Below, piece by piece: positions 20,190 to 31,132 of a stretch of DNA of 64,000 nt. Position 1 is the first letter of the stretch, and each line of letters begins with the position of its first letter. This stretch comes from Siphonodentalium dalli (lineage: Eukaryota; Mollusca; Scaphopoda; Gadilida; Siphonodentaliidae). The position numbers and the translations under genes were made by a program. The notes under the pieces are model-generated. The model saw only the letters and a program-made list of their open reading frames with translations, was not told the origin of the DNA and made no database searches. The stretch lies in the NCBI GenBank assembly GCA_032622095.1, contig CP136065.1:42943503-43007502 (forward strand). Direction: 5' to 3'.

Positions 20190-20546
20190 CCCTTTACCCA
20201 ACAGAACGGCCCTGTGCCAATGCATTCTCTTATATATGCGAGTCGACCATAGGTCGCCTCGCATATATAAGAGAATGCATTGGCTTAACACATATTAAAG
20301 AAAAAATGGTAAAAAGTGTTAAAAAAAAGTTTTTTTTAGGCCAATGCATTCTCTTATATATGCGAGGCGACCTATGGTCGACTCGCATATATAAGAGAAT
20401 GCATTGGCACAGGGCATAACTGTAACTATCACAATGTGCTCAATGAGCCGGTTCCAATGATACCCATATTTCCATGGTTTTATTGAGACAGACCGAAGAT
20501 AATTTAGGCTGTTAGGGCGTTTCTGGGCGTTCTGTTGGGTAAAGAG
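20190..20546 (+). mobile_element. piggyBac-like MITE, copy B, without TTAA flanks
   Basis: CCCTTTACCCAACA starts at 20190 and the 3' end reads TGTTGGGTAAAGAG. Both mirrored hairpins are present. Unlike every other copy it is not bordered by TTAA. Instead CAATCTGGTCC occurs on both sides (20181-20191 and 20547-20557). The spacer and the 3' third are shortened and diverged (TTTCTGGGCGTTC). Confidence 0.85.
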
Positions 20547-20557
20547 CAATCTGGTCC

Positions 20558-21565
20558 ACATGCCAGTGCCTTACGCTGGCTATTTCTCTGTCATTCCAGT
20601 GTGCTTGTTGTGGGAATGCCTACCCACTTTTATCGGGTCTGACACCCATACATATAATGGTTACACATGTTATTGGGCCAGAGTAGGCACATTAGTATGC
20701 CGCTCTCAGTTCAGTTTCCATTTCTACTCAAACTCTTGGCCAGAATCACATAAGAAGTTTTCGGCAAAATTAATTACAGCACGATTAAAAGTGAAATTGT
20801 CGTGCTACATCATGCACTGGGACAACCATAATAGAACATCTAGGTGTCAGTTGATTATATTAAGTAACATGTTTAATGAATATCCAAGTGAATCGAAATA
20901 TGCTACATTTACCGAATAGCAGAGAATAATGTCCGGGACCTGTCCAGACATGACTCATTTAAGAATGGATAGGTAATTTATGGCCATAAAAAATGTAATA
21001 ATAATATAATGTGTTAACATATATATATGTACCTGAAAATACCCAGCTATTAAACTTGTGAATGCAAGAGGTAAACTGTTCACCAACACGGAAAACAAAA
21101 ATGCATGCATCATATCACGCAAAAATAAAAACAGAGCCATTATAAACCAGCACAAACGTTAGACAGCCATGCCAGCCATTGGACTTTTCAAAGCTATGAC
21201 TTTGATATTAATATGAACGCATAATGTATTTCCAAGTAACTACAGCACGTTTGCACAAAAGAAGTAATATAAGTATGAAATATTTAAAGTACTTAAGGAA
21301 TTTTACCACATCTAAAACTGACAAACATTAAGTCAAGAACAGATGAATGTTTTGCAATTATGCGCTGCTTATCGTTGTGAGATAAACTACTTGTGTAATG
21401 CCCATATTGCATTTTGGGCAGGCGTCCCTTTTATCAGTCTATATAAAAGCCAAATGTGTGCGTGTCTGTGAGAAGGGGAGATGTGGTGTGGGTGTGTATG
21501 TAAGTCCGTCTGTAGCTCTGTCATGATATTCGCGCGTCTAAAAATATATCAGCCTCATGTCCGGT
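20558..21565. other. No supported gene
   Basis: A 119-codon frame at 20560-20919 shows no recognisable domain or codon pattern and is probably chance. A short GT-rich tract lies near 21455-21510. Confidence 0.35.
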
Positions 21566-21814
21566 CAAGCCTTGAAATAGTGTGCCTGTCATTTGCAGAA
21601 TGAGGTTCCCAGAGGGTGAATTTAGTGATGCTATCGGGATAGCATCACCAAATTTACCCTCTGGGAACCTCATTCTGATAAGGCCTAAGAAGAATGAGCT
21701 CCCCAGAGGGTGAATTTGGTTATGCTAGCTAGCCCGCTGTGCGGGATAGCATCACTAAATTCACCCTCTGGGGACCTCATTCTGCAAATGGCAGGCTCAC
21801 TATTTCAAGGCTTG
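21566..21814. mobile_element. hAT-like palindromic MITE, 249 bp
   Basis: Inverted ends CAAGCCTTGAAATAGTG and CACTATTTCAAGGCTTG are flanked by a perfect 8-bp duplication TGTCCGGT (21558-21565 and 21815-21822). Eight-bp duplications with CA...TG ends are characteristic of hAT elements. The interior is two successive hairpins built from the same arm (AGAATGAGGT, CCCAGAGGGTGAATTTAGTG, ATGCTATC), so the whole element folds in more than one way. Non-coding. Confidence 0.88.
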
Positions 21815-21876
21815 TGTCCGGTTGCGCCCAATATTTAGACGATGTCATGTATTTTGGTTCATTGTGTGTTATTTAA

Positions 21877-22534
21877 CCCTTTACCCAACAAAACGGCAAA
21901 AAACGCCCAAATAAAGCTTCAACAGCCTAAAATATCTTCGGTCTGTCTCAATAACACCCACAGGGGCCTGTAACGCGCTCCGCTGTCCGCCCCCCCCCCT
22001 TTTACACTGCCCATATACGCCGCTCTATATACGCGCCTTCTTCGCGTTAATGGAACATGTTCCATTAACGCGAAGAAGGCGCGTATAAAGAGCGGCGTAT
22101 ATGGGCAGTGCAAAAGGGGGGCGGACAGCGGAGCGCGTTACAGGCCCCTGCGATAGCACCATACAAATATGGATATCATTGGAACCGGTTCATTGACCAT
22201 ATTGTGATATGGTTACAGTTATGCCCTGTGCCAAATGCATTCTCTTATATATGCGAGTCGACCATAGGTCGCCTCGCATATATAAGAGAATGCATTGGCC
22301 TAAAAAAAAAAAAAATAACACTTTTTACCTTTTTTTCTTACATTCTTTAACAATTTTATAATTTGTTCTTACATTTTTTAACAATTTTTATAATATTTTT
22401 CTACATTCATTGACAATTTTATCATTTTTAATATGTTAAGCCAATGCATTCTCTTATATATGCGAGGCGACCTATGGTTAACTCGCATATATAAGAGAAT
22501 GCATTGGCACATGGCCGTTCTGTTGGGTAAAGGG
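21877..22534 (-). mobile_element. piggyBac-like MITE, copy C, long spacer, with nested palindrome
   Basis: TTAA at 21873-21876 and 22535-22538 bounds CCCTTTACCCAACA...TGTTGGGTAAAGGG in reverse orientation. It carries both mirrored hairpins and an expanded A/T-rich spacer with repeated TAACAATTTTATAAT. A 194-bp hAT-like palindrome is inserted at 21959-22152. It shares the long spacer with copy D, so these two define a length variant. Confidence 0.9.
21959..22152. mobile_element. Near-perfect 194-bp palindromic hAT-like MITE
   Basis: Ends CACAGGGGCCTGTAACGCGC and GCGCGTTACAGGCCCCTGCG are inverted. The arms meet at GGAACATGTTCC. The flanks ATAACACC and ATAGCACC (7 of 8 identical) match the uninterrupted ATAAAACC of copy E, giving an 8-bp target duplication. 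The same right arm ends the elements at 14449-15125 and 24196-24866. Confidence 0.85.
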
Positions 22535-22538
22535 TTAA

Positions 22539-22949
22539 AGTGTAGTTAATTTTTCGTAGTGATTATGAAATATATACATATGTTTTGGAAAGGTTAAATC
22601 CCACTGAGTTTGAAAATCCATGTTTCCATTTTTTACGACACGACCGGCGCCCACATTGGACTTTTCAAAATGACCACCAATACATTTATACTCAACTAGT
22701 GTTCCATTGATTGGAAGTATCATATGGAATTCCATAAAAATAACTATCAATTGAAAATGCATCATGCACTGACTGAGCTTGGGTGGACTTGTAACATTTT
22801 CACTTAACAAGCAGTTCAACATTGCTCCCTGGCATCCATGTTGAATTTTCAAAATAGCGGCCAAGTACATATTAGCCATTGAAATTGCATTATAATAAGC
22901 ACGTAAGGTCATTGCAGTACAGCGGCCTCGATCCTATAGTTTGGAGAAA
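22539..22949. other. No supported gene
   Basis: A 125-codon minus frame (22535-22912) has no recognisable domain. Its AAAATAGCGGCCAAG-type motifs resemble the ATGGCGGCC motifs of the 3.96-kb element family, so it is more likely repeat-derived. Confidence 0.35.
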
Positions 22950-23045
22950 TTGTTGACGGATCACGAACGCACGAACAGACGACGGGCGCCAATCCATAGC
23001 AATAGCTCAAACTTTACTTTGTCAAGTTGAGCTAATAAAGTTATA
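22950..23045 (+). repeat. SINE-tail-like repeat with TAGCTCAA hairpin
   Basis: ACGAACAGACGACGGGCGCC, AATCCATAGCAATAGCTCAA and a short stem TAGCTCAA...TTGAGCTA are recognisable. Sequences of this form (GACGGACGCC...AGCTCA...TGAGCTA) are, to my knowledge, abundant in mollusc genomes. The exact family is not assigned. Confidence 0.5.
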
Positions 23046-24164
23046 ATATAAACGAAAAAGTACTTGCTTGTATTTTTATGAAATAAACACTCGTGCGCAC
23101 CTGGCAAAGGAATAAGAACCTCGGTAGGGACATCAATTTGTTTCAAAATTCTGCCTAAGCTTTAGTTTAGTATTAAGTTCATCGTTGTTTCACAACGGCC
23201 TTGAATAGGTCTGGACCAAGCCTTTGGTGAAGTCCAGACCTAATTTACTGGACGAGTTTTGTAATTTCCACTATGAACTTAGGACTCGTTGTAGATTCTA
23301 TTTATTACAAGATCCAAAAACTCGAAGAAACATTCTAACATCAACAAATGGGACGCAAAACTAACATCGGCTTGCGAGGACGTTTCGTGTACTATGCGTT
23401 GTGTGCCCGCGTAAAGAAATAGTCCCAGATAAATCAAGACTCTTTGGCGTACTTAATGACGTATATTCAATAACATAACTTTTCAAACTTTTCATTCATT
23501 ATAGTTTGTTGGAAAATTATTGGAAGCCATAGTATTTTGAGACGTAGCGTAAGGAATGTAATCAAACGACAAACCGGAAGTCAAAGGTCACCTGGCACTA
23601 TTTCCTGTTATTAAACGAACGTTTCATATCACAATTTATAGCATGGGATTATTGAATGGAATAAGGGCATGATCATATAATAAAATACAAAACTATCTAA
23701 GCAAGGCTATACTGCACTGAAGCAATGTGTGTCACCTATATTGGGCTAGTGCTCCATAAATCTGATATATCAATGTTGAATGGTTCAAATGGTTTGTTTT
23801 TCAATCATTTATTCAAAGCCGATGTGGAGAGGTCGCGAATAACATCGATGGAACATCGAAGTCTGAGCTCAACGAGGTCGGTGCGTGTTTGAAACCAGAC
23901 ATAGTCGAAAATCGGGACCGATTTTCAAGAATATTCTGAGTTGAGAGAATTTCAATGTGCCATTCCGATCGATACATGGCCATTCCGATCGATACGTGAC
24001 CATTTGGAAACAATGGGAATTTATTCACGCCAAATGAAGCAATGAACACCAAAACTCAATGCTCTCAATTCTCTCTAGTTAATTTTAAATTTTATTGTCG
24101 TTTCATCGACCTCACCCATAAAGTAACGTGTAATACTACGTAGTCTAAGCCCGGTTATATAAGT
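23046..24164. other. No supported feature
   Basis: The motif GATATATCAATGTTGAATGG, followed by TTCAAATGGTTTG, near 23764 recurs in diverged form near 24912. Otherwise no repeat or gene is recognised. Confidence 0.4.
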
Positions 24165-24195
24165 CATTGAAGCAATGAACATTTACACTGAGTTA

Positions 24196-24866
24196 ATGAA
24201 TATTAAAATGAGGACCTCGATTCTAACACTGAGCGGTGATTGGCTGTTTCTACTATGTCAGTCATGGAAAGGTCACAATGAATATTAAAATTAGGAACTG
24301 TGTGACTTGACAAATTTTATTTTAAAGTTGGAATTATCGACAGATTTCTCCTCTATAGAAATTGATTACTGACAATGTGTTGATTTGTATGAGTAAATAA
24401 ATTATTAACCGACAAGAAATCACTAAGTTCCAGATATTTAGTTCATCGTTTGACCGATTTTTAATGATAGTAAACTGTATGGGTGGTGAATTTAGAGACA
24501 CATGTTGGCCATTGATTTTGAGCCGGATCAATCCTAAAAAATACGCTCTCCGGAGACAATATTCGGTAGTTAAAATTTTATCAAATGCAACGTGTATGAA
24601 TGTTTCTGATGGGAGTTTGTGGTATTTATTGAAAGATGAATTCTTTGCCGATCCATCCGTGTATATATCGTTATCATTACTGGGGTGAATGGGCTAAATT
24701 TGTGCGACTCCCGAGCGATGGTGAAACGTTGAATTTCTACAGTGCCCCTTGTCTATATAATGTTCCATTAACGCGAAGAAGGCGCGTATATAGAGGCGGC
24801 GTATATGGGCAGTGCAAAAGGGGGGGGGGGGGGCGGACAGCGGAGCGCGTTACAGGCCCCTGTGAT
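24196..24866 (+). mobile_element. ~671-bp element with terminal hairpin, copy 2
   Basis: It shares its body and its GGCCCCTGTG right end with 14449-15125. The hairpin arms ATGAATATTAAAATGAGGA and ATGAATATTAAAATTAGGA are in direct orientation here, and the segment between them is inverted relative to copy 1. It is bordered by a ~30-bp direct repeat beginning ATTGAAGCAATGAACATTTA (24166 and 24867). A G-run of about twelve lies at 24821-24833. Non-coding. Confidence 0.75.
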
Positions 24867-24897
24867 TGAAGCAATGAACATTTACACTGAGTTAGTG

Positions 24898-25654
24898 TCT
24901 CCTTACATATGATATATCAATATCGAATGGTTCAAATGGTTTGAAATTGAATAGTAGTTTCAATTAATGTTTGGAATGGACAATGTTGAATTCCATACTA
25001 TACCACTCGTTTGCTACCAACTGTACCCAGTTGATAAATTTAACTCACAACCTGAATCGGTCAAACAAAGATAGTTCAACCAAATGTCAGAGTAATCGCT
25101 GTGGTCAATTTATTTGAGAAGCTTTTATAACTGCATGTCTGTGAATTTGTTAATAAAAAAGTACGGAATCGCATAGATCTGCCGTTTTTTACCATTGAAT
25201 ACATTAATCAGATCTGAATCCCAATAACAGAATGTTCCCTAAAACCCAATTAGGGTCACAGAAATATGATTTCTGTTTCAAACATTATTTGAGAGAAGGT
25301 GGGTTACACCTCTTGGTTCCTCCCCTATTTCACTTGGTGGCAGCATTTGAACAAATCTGAATCCTACTCTTTAAAGGACTACCCATCGAATAAATTTTAG
25401 TAATCATAACACGCACACTCTCACTGCCTGTCTCGTCCAATATGACCTTTCACCACAACCTGGACTCGTACAAGAAAAACACATACTGTACCTAACATTG
25501 TATAATAACTTTATAATATGGGTTGTTTATGGTGATAACAGTTTCTGGCGTACGTAATAATATAATTCAGAAGTTAAACCTTTTTTTTAAATGTGCATAT
25601 AGTGTCCTAGGTGCGACGTCAGAATATAGCGGCCATTCGAGCTTCCTTTTTTGG
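24898..25654. other. No supported feature
   Basis: AT-rich, no gene or repeat recognised. Confidence 0.4.
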
Positions 25655-25746
25655 GGTTGCTTCGGTGGCCGTGTGGTATTAACGTCGGCTTTTGAGTCGC
25701 AAGGCGCGCTCGCCGTCGGGCCGGGGTTCGTATCCCACCCAATCCA
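25655..25746 (+). tRNA. tRNA-like sequence, probably a tRNA pseudogene or SINE head
   Basis: TGGCCGTGTGG resembles the internal A box and GGTTCGTATCC the B box of RNA polymerase III promoters. GGGTTG near 25655 can pair with CAATCC near 25740. CGGCT...AGTCG and GGCG...CGCC could form the anticodon stem and a long variable arm, as in Leu/Ser-type tRNAs. The fold is imperfect and an A-rich stretch follows, so a working tRNA is unlikely. Confidence 0.5.
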
Positions 25747-26094
25747 AAAAAAGTTGCAAAAATCAAATTTGCTTTCTCAGATGATTAAGTCAAGTGGCAT
25801 TTTGTCTTCTGCAAATGTAGCACAGGTAACCGATTGAGAATATATTACTATTGGTTCCATAGACAATAACCTTTTGAGTGTGAAATTAAATTTACATTTA
25901 TTTATATATTTTTTAATTAACTAAATTCCACACATTAGGGATGTTTTGGTAGGGCTTCTGAAAAAAAATGTTCTAGCCTTATTGCTTTATTGCGTCTTAA
26001 TGTATCCGCCTGTATAGTGTTAAAAATGAGAGAATATTCTAACATCTTCTTAAACCATTTATGTGCGGTTAGTGATGCTGTTATTTGCCATGCG
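25747..26094. other. No supported feature
   Basis: A short minus frame (25935-26135) runs into the satellite. No domain is recognised. Confidence 0.35.
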
Positions 26095-27113
26095 CATATA
26101 GCTAAAAGTATGCTCGCACCCCCTGCAGTATGCATATAGCTAAAAGTATGCTCGCACCCCCTGCAGTATGCATATAGCTAAAAGTATGCTCGCACCCCAT
26201 GCAGTATGCATATAGCTAAAAGTATGCTCGCACCCCATGCAGTATGCATATAGCTAAAAGTATGCTCGCACCCCATGCATTATGCATATAGCTAAAAGTA
26301 TGCTCGCACCCCATGCATTATGCATATAGCTAAAAGTATGCTCGCGCCCCCTGCATTATGCATATAGCTAAAAGTATGCTCGCGCCCCCTGCAGTATGCA
26401 TATAGCTAAAAGTATGCTCGCACCCCATGCAGTATGCATATAGCTAAAGGTATGCTCGTACCCCATGCAGTATGCATATAGCTAAAAGTATGCTCGCACC
26501 CCATGCATTATGCATATAGCTAAAAGTATGCTCGCACCCCATGCATTATGCATATAGCTAAAAGTATGCTCGCGCCCCCTGAATTATGCATATTGCTAAA
26601 CATATGCTCGCACCCCATGCAGTATGCATATAGCTAAAGGTATGCTCGTACCCCATGCATTATGCATATAGCTAAAAGTATGCTCGCACCCCATGCAGTA
26701 TGCATATAGCTAAAAGTATGCTCGTACCCCATGCATTATGCATATTGCTAAACATATGCTCGCACCCCATGCAGTATGCATATAGCTAAAGGTATGCTCG
26801 TACCCCATGCATTATGCATATAGCTAAAAGTATGCTCGCACCCCATGCATTATGCATATAGCTAAAAATATGCTCGCACCCCATGCATTATGCATATAGC
26901 TAAAAGTATGCTCGCACCCCATGCATTATGCATATTGCTAAACATATGCTCGCACCCCATGCAGTATGCATATAGCTAAAAGTATGCTCGTACCCCATGC
27001 AGTGTGCATATAGCTAAAAGTATGCTCGTACCCCATGCATTATGCATATAGCTAAAAATATGCTCGCACCCCATGCATTATGCATATAGCTAAAAGTATG
27101 CTCGCACCCCATG
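26095..27113. repeat. 38-bp satellite array, 27 units
   Basis: CATATAGCTAAAAGTATGCT followed by CGCACCCCATGCAGTATG repeats with an exact 38-bp period from 26095 to the last unit start at 27083, with no indel. Variants (CTGCAG/ATGCAG/ATGCAT, CGCACC/CGTACC, TTGCTAAACATATG) are interspersed. The TTGCTAAACA variant falls at 26589, 26741 and 26931, four and five units apart. Every unit carries ATGCATAT-like POU-octamer resemblance, which has no proven meaning. Non-coding. Confidence 0.97.
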
Positions 27114-27521
27114 AGAGAGGGACGAATCTATAGTACATTCATGGGAATTATTTGTTCGCCCTCTGTATTAAATTGAATCCCACCTGGCTGAAACATATTT
27201 TGTCAACACCAGAGAAATGACATTTTAATTTACAAAGATGAACAGTTGGGCATGAATTTCTTAATGTATCAAATAGATCGATTACAAGTAATACGTTTGA
27301 GTGAAATTGAAGCCTTCTAAGGCGTGAAACACGTATTTGTGATGATAACTTATGTGTAACGTTATGTAGGTACAACTGCCCATATAGACTAGTGTCTTGG
27401 CTACTTTTGAAAACACACATGGCACCACAGGGGACATTAGCTGCTATGTCTCTGGCGTGCCGTTAAAAGCTATACGCAACTTCAACGTGGAAGTTATTTA
27501 GTCCAGCTTTGCCACCAGCCA
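27114..27521. other. No supported gene
   Basis: A 90-codon minus frame (27148-27420) has no recognisable domain. Confidence 0.35.
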
Positions 27522-27525
27522 TTAA

Positions 27526-27980
27526 CCCTTTACCCAACAGAACGGCCCTGTGCCAATGCATTCTCTTATATATGCGAGTCGACCATAGGTCGCCTCGCAT
27601 ATATAAGAGAAGCATTGGCTTAACACATATTAAAAATGATAAAATTGTCAAAGAATGTAGAAAAATATTATAAAAAATGTTAAAAAATGTAAGTAAAAAT
27701 TATAAAATTGTTAAAGAATGTAAGAAAAAATGGTAAAAAGTGTTAAAAAATAATTTTTTTAGGCCAATGCATTCTCTTATATATGCGAGGCGACCTATGG
27801 TCGACTCGCATATATAAGAGAATGCATTGGCACAGGGCATAACTGTAACCATCACAATGTGGTCAATGAACCGGTTCCAATGATATCCATATTTGTATGG
27901 TGTTATTGAGACAGACCGAAGATATTTTAGGCTGTTGAAGCTTTATTTGGGCGTTTTTGGCCGCTTTGTTGGGTAAAGGG
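27526..27980 (+). mobile_element. piggyBac-like MITE, copy D, long spacer
   Basis: TTAA precedes it at 27522-27525. The 3' flank is ATAA (27981-27984), a one-base decay of TTAA. The ends are CCCTTTACCCAACA and TGTTGGGTAAAGGG. Both mirrored hairpins are present; the first lost one base in its distal arm. The spacer is expanded by repeats of AAAATTATAAAATTGT-type sequence. Confidence 0.9.
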
Positions 27981-27984
27981 ATAA

Positions 27985-28935
27985 AATTCCGCGCATTCTT
28001 TATACTTGACTATATAGATCGGTGGTGGATCTTTCTGAACCTTGATACTTGATACCGTTTTATACGAAATTAAATTTTTCCGTTTTCGGGTGCATGCTTC
28101 CATACGGTGTTTTATTTAGGACATAACAAAAAAAGAGAAGATTTCGACATTTAGAGATATTATCTCATATGGAGAGAAACGACATGATCTTATTTCGATT
28201 GCCGAAACTATAGTTGAAAACATTAGTACCACCTGAGCTAGGGTGGTGTAGATTTTCAATTGGAGATCTTGGTAGACGGCATTTGTAAAAATGTGTGCCC
28301 GATTTTGAGGTATTAGGTTTCATAAGTTTAGTCCGACTAAACCTGTAATTTGGGCTAAATGACAGCCATGTATTCAGAATATACACTTTCTACAACTTTC
28401 CACAATTTCCAAGTGAGGGCTGCTAATTTCCAACCAGTAAGCATAACTAGGACCAAATTTGGGTGTGGTGATTCCTGCTATATCAATAAATGGTATATAT
28501 AGGGTGCGCATGGAACCGTTTCATAAACGTGCCCTCGAAAAGTATTGTACTACAGTCAGCTGGGACAAAATGACCCCAATCTCAAACGCACACACCAGTG
28601 TGCGGGACGCGCCTGTGTATGGTATGCCTACTACTTCAAATTCAGGCTGGAATATAATCTGATAATTGTGTATCAATATGGTGGAAATCGGCGACAAAAA
28701 GTCGCCTATTGTGTTACCACTCCCCCTTTTCTGTCCCTGACGCCGACAGCGTTACAATGTTAAACTTTTTAACTATTGTGATTTGCAATTTGCCGTACAC
28801 TAGTATACAACGTTTAACTCTGATTGTTTGCGAATGCGCTGAAATTAATCAACAAAATTTAACCCTTCTTTATTGATATAATCCATGCGACCAAGAATAG
28901 GATTGTCTGGTTTCATAAATATGTCATTATAATAA
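27985..28935. other. No supported gene
   Basis: Short frames at 28165-28386, 28459-28662 and 28545-28763 show no domain. Confidence 0.35.
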
Positions 28936-29746
28936 GGATCAGTCCACACCGGGCGCGAGCGCGCGATTTTCACGGCCATTTTCTGTCGTCCGTAGCGGTT
29001 CAAAGAGCGCGAGTTTTATATTCACACCGAAAGCGACTGAATCACTTCGTCGCGCGCCCGGTGGTTTGGATAGATAATCGGCTGAGTGCATCATTTGCAG
29101 GCAGGTCACACATACAATGTATATGGAGAATTTAAAGAGAATTTGCTAAGCATATACATGTAAGAGTTTTTCAAACTCATTTAATTGTCAAATATAATAT
29201 GTCAAGTGGCTTCCTAAATTCTCATAGTAATTGCGTTTGATTGAATTTCATTCTATATCCCAGTTTGTGATTTTTTTTTATCGGGGAGAGGCAAATTGTT
29301 GGCATAGTTACCCCACAAGCTTAGAATGAATTGGGACCAACAATTAACCAGACGACGCGGCCTGTTATTACGTCGAGCTCTTGCCGGGCATTTTCTCTTC
29401 TCATTTTATCCTTGCATACTCTTTCGAATTCGTGTCATACAGAAACGCATGACGTTGCAATTGAGTTATCAGCATGTCGCTAAAGTCCTTCACCACCTTT
29501 GTTGTTGCGACGAAAAATTAATGTATCGCCTTCAAATAGGACGAATACGCACGTATAAACATCCTATTTGACAGCGACACAATTATCGCGCTGGTTTTCC
29601 ACTAAGCGAGAAATCGACGAAGCATAACATCTATGTTGTGACCGCGTCGTTTGTCGTGTGAGTATAAAAATCGCGCACTATATACCGCCACGGTCGACAG
29701 AAAACGGCCGTAATAATCGCGCGCTTGTCCCCGGTGTGAATTGACC
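28936..29746. mobile_element. ~811-bp element with GC-rich inverted ends
   Basis: Left CACACCGGGCGCGAGCGCGC through TTTTCTGTCG pairs with right CGACAGAAAACGGCCG through GCGCGCTTGTCC and CCGGTGTGAATTGACC. TA (or TAA/TTA) lies on each side, compatible with a short TA-containing target duplication. An 81-codon frame inside (29326-29571, RRRGLLLRRALAG) resembles Arg/Leu-rich N-termini seen in some Harbinger-type proteins. That is a weak hint and I do not call it a gene. Confidence 0.7.
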
Positions 29747-29994
29747 TTAACATATACACATTCCAACACAGTTTCCGTTTAACCGATCTGATACATCAAC
29801 ATGGGTATGGGTTTGCATCATCACTGTTACTATTACTAGCTACTAACTATGGAGCAATGTGCATGTGTTGAACTGAAAGTTCCCCAGACTTAGTTGGTTT
29901 GTAATGATACAACGTGATCTCCATTCTACAAATAAAGAGAACCCATCAACTTTCTAAGCATTATGAATTATTATAGCACTATTTGTAGCATTAA

Positions 29995-30386
29995 CCCTTT
30001 ACCCAACAAACCGGCCAAAACCGGCCAAATAAAGCTTCAACAGCCTAAAATATCTTGGGTCTGTCTCAATAAAACCATACAAATATGGATATCATTGGAA
30101 CCGGCTCATTGACCACATTGTGATGGTTATAGTTATGCCCTGTGCCAATGCATTCTCTTATATATGCGAGTCGACCATAGGTCGCCTCGCATATATAAGA
30201 GAATGCATTGGCCTAAAAAAAATCTTTTTTTAACACTTTTTACCATTTTTTCTTACATTCTTTAACAATTTTATAATTTTTAACGTGTTAAGCCAATGCA
30301 TTCTCTTATATATGCGAGGCGACCTATGGTCGACTCGCATATATAAGAGAATGCATTGGCACAGGGCCCTTCTGTTGGTTAAAGGG
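29995..30386 (-). mobile_element. piggyBac-like MITE, copy E, 392 bp
   Basis: TTAA at 29991-29994 and 30387-30390; ends CCCTTTACCCAACA and GTTGGTTAAAGGG. Both mirrored hairpins are intact. It has the same length as copies G and H, so 392 bp is probably the standard form. Its CTCAATAAAACCATACAAAT segment gives the uninterrupted version of the site occupied in copy C. Confidence 0.92.
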
Positions 30387-30390
30387 TTAA

Positions 30391-31132
30391 GAATCTCAGT
30401 TGGTACAGCATCAACAGTGGCAAATGAGGCTGATGAGGAACAGCCCCATGTTTCCCATGCATATGGTCACAAACTTTTTCTCACATAACACACTCACTAT
30501 TTTCAGCAATGAATTGACGTTTTGAATAACAAATTGCAGACATATATAGACATTTGGAATATGATATCGTACGTAATATAGTGGTACCAATGTGACCTAA
30601 TTTGTTATTTCTAGATGCATTAGTGGCGGCACAAGAATAATCCAAAAGGATAGCCCTGTAGCTGCTGTGGTTATGCATAGATGGGCGATTTAGTAACGAT
30701 TACTATTTATATTTTGAGAACTAGGAACTAGCAACTATATATAGTAACGGAATTCATCGAGCTATATTCCTATCAGAGTATCGGCGTCCTCTAAGAGGCA
30801 ATACGAATTTTCTAAGAGCAAAATTTAGATTTGCAAGGTTTGTTTTCTTCTAGGAAATTGAAAATATGTTGGATAAACATGTTATTATTTACTGTCGATG
30901 TTTATACATGGGCGCATTAGTTTAGGCGATATACACTGCTCAAGACAAGACAAAGCACAATGTTGCAAACAACGATTGTAGATTTGTTAATCGCTGCCAC
31001 AAATGTCATACGCATGCACTGTCTGGAATCAATTTCCGGGAGGGGGGATGTTCTATTTTTTGTGGAACGATGGACCGTTAGCTGCTATGTAAAGAATATT
31101 TCTTGTCCCCGATGACGATTGGTACGTTGATA
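30391..31132. other. No supported feature
   Basis: Non-coding; no repeat recognised. Confidence 0.4.

Noticed and set aside
20560-20919. 119-codon plus-strand frame
   Set aside because: No recognisable domain, no splice or promoter context; length is within chance for this much DNA.
22535-22912. 125-codon minus-strand frame
   Set aside because: Begins at a MITE border and shares motifs with a non-coding repeat family; no domain.
25655-25746. Functional tRNA gene
   Set aside because: Acceptor and T-stem pairing are imperfect and the anticodon loop is irregular; SINE head or pseudogene is more likely.
26095-27113. CRISPR-like regular array
   Set aside because: Units are contiguous without unique spacers, and the surrounding DNA is clearly animal nuclear. 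It is a satellite. The same applies to 62275-63697.
29326-29571. Harbinger-type protein gene
   Set aside because: Only an Arg/Leu-rich stretch is suggestive; no nuclease or Myb motif follows.
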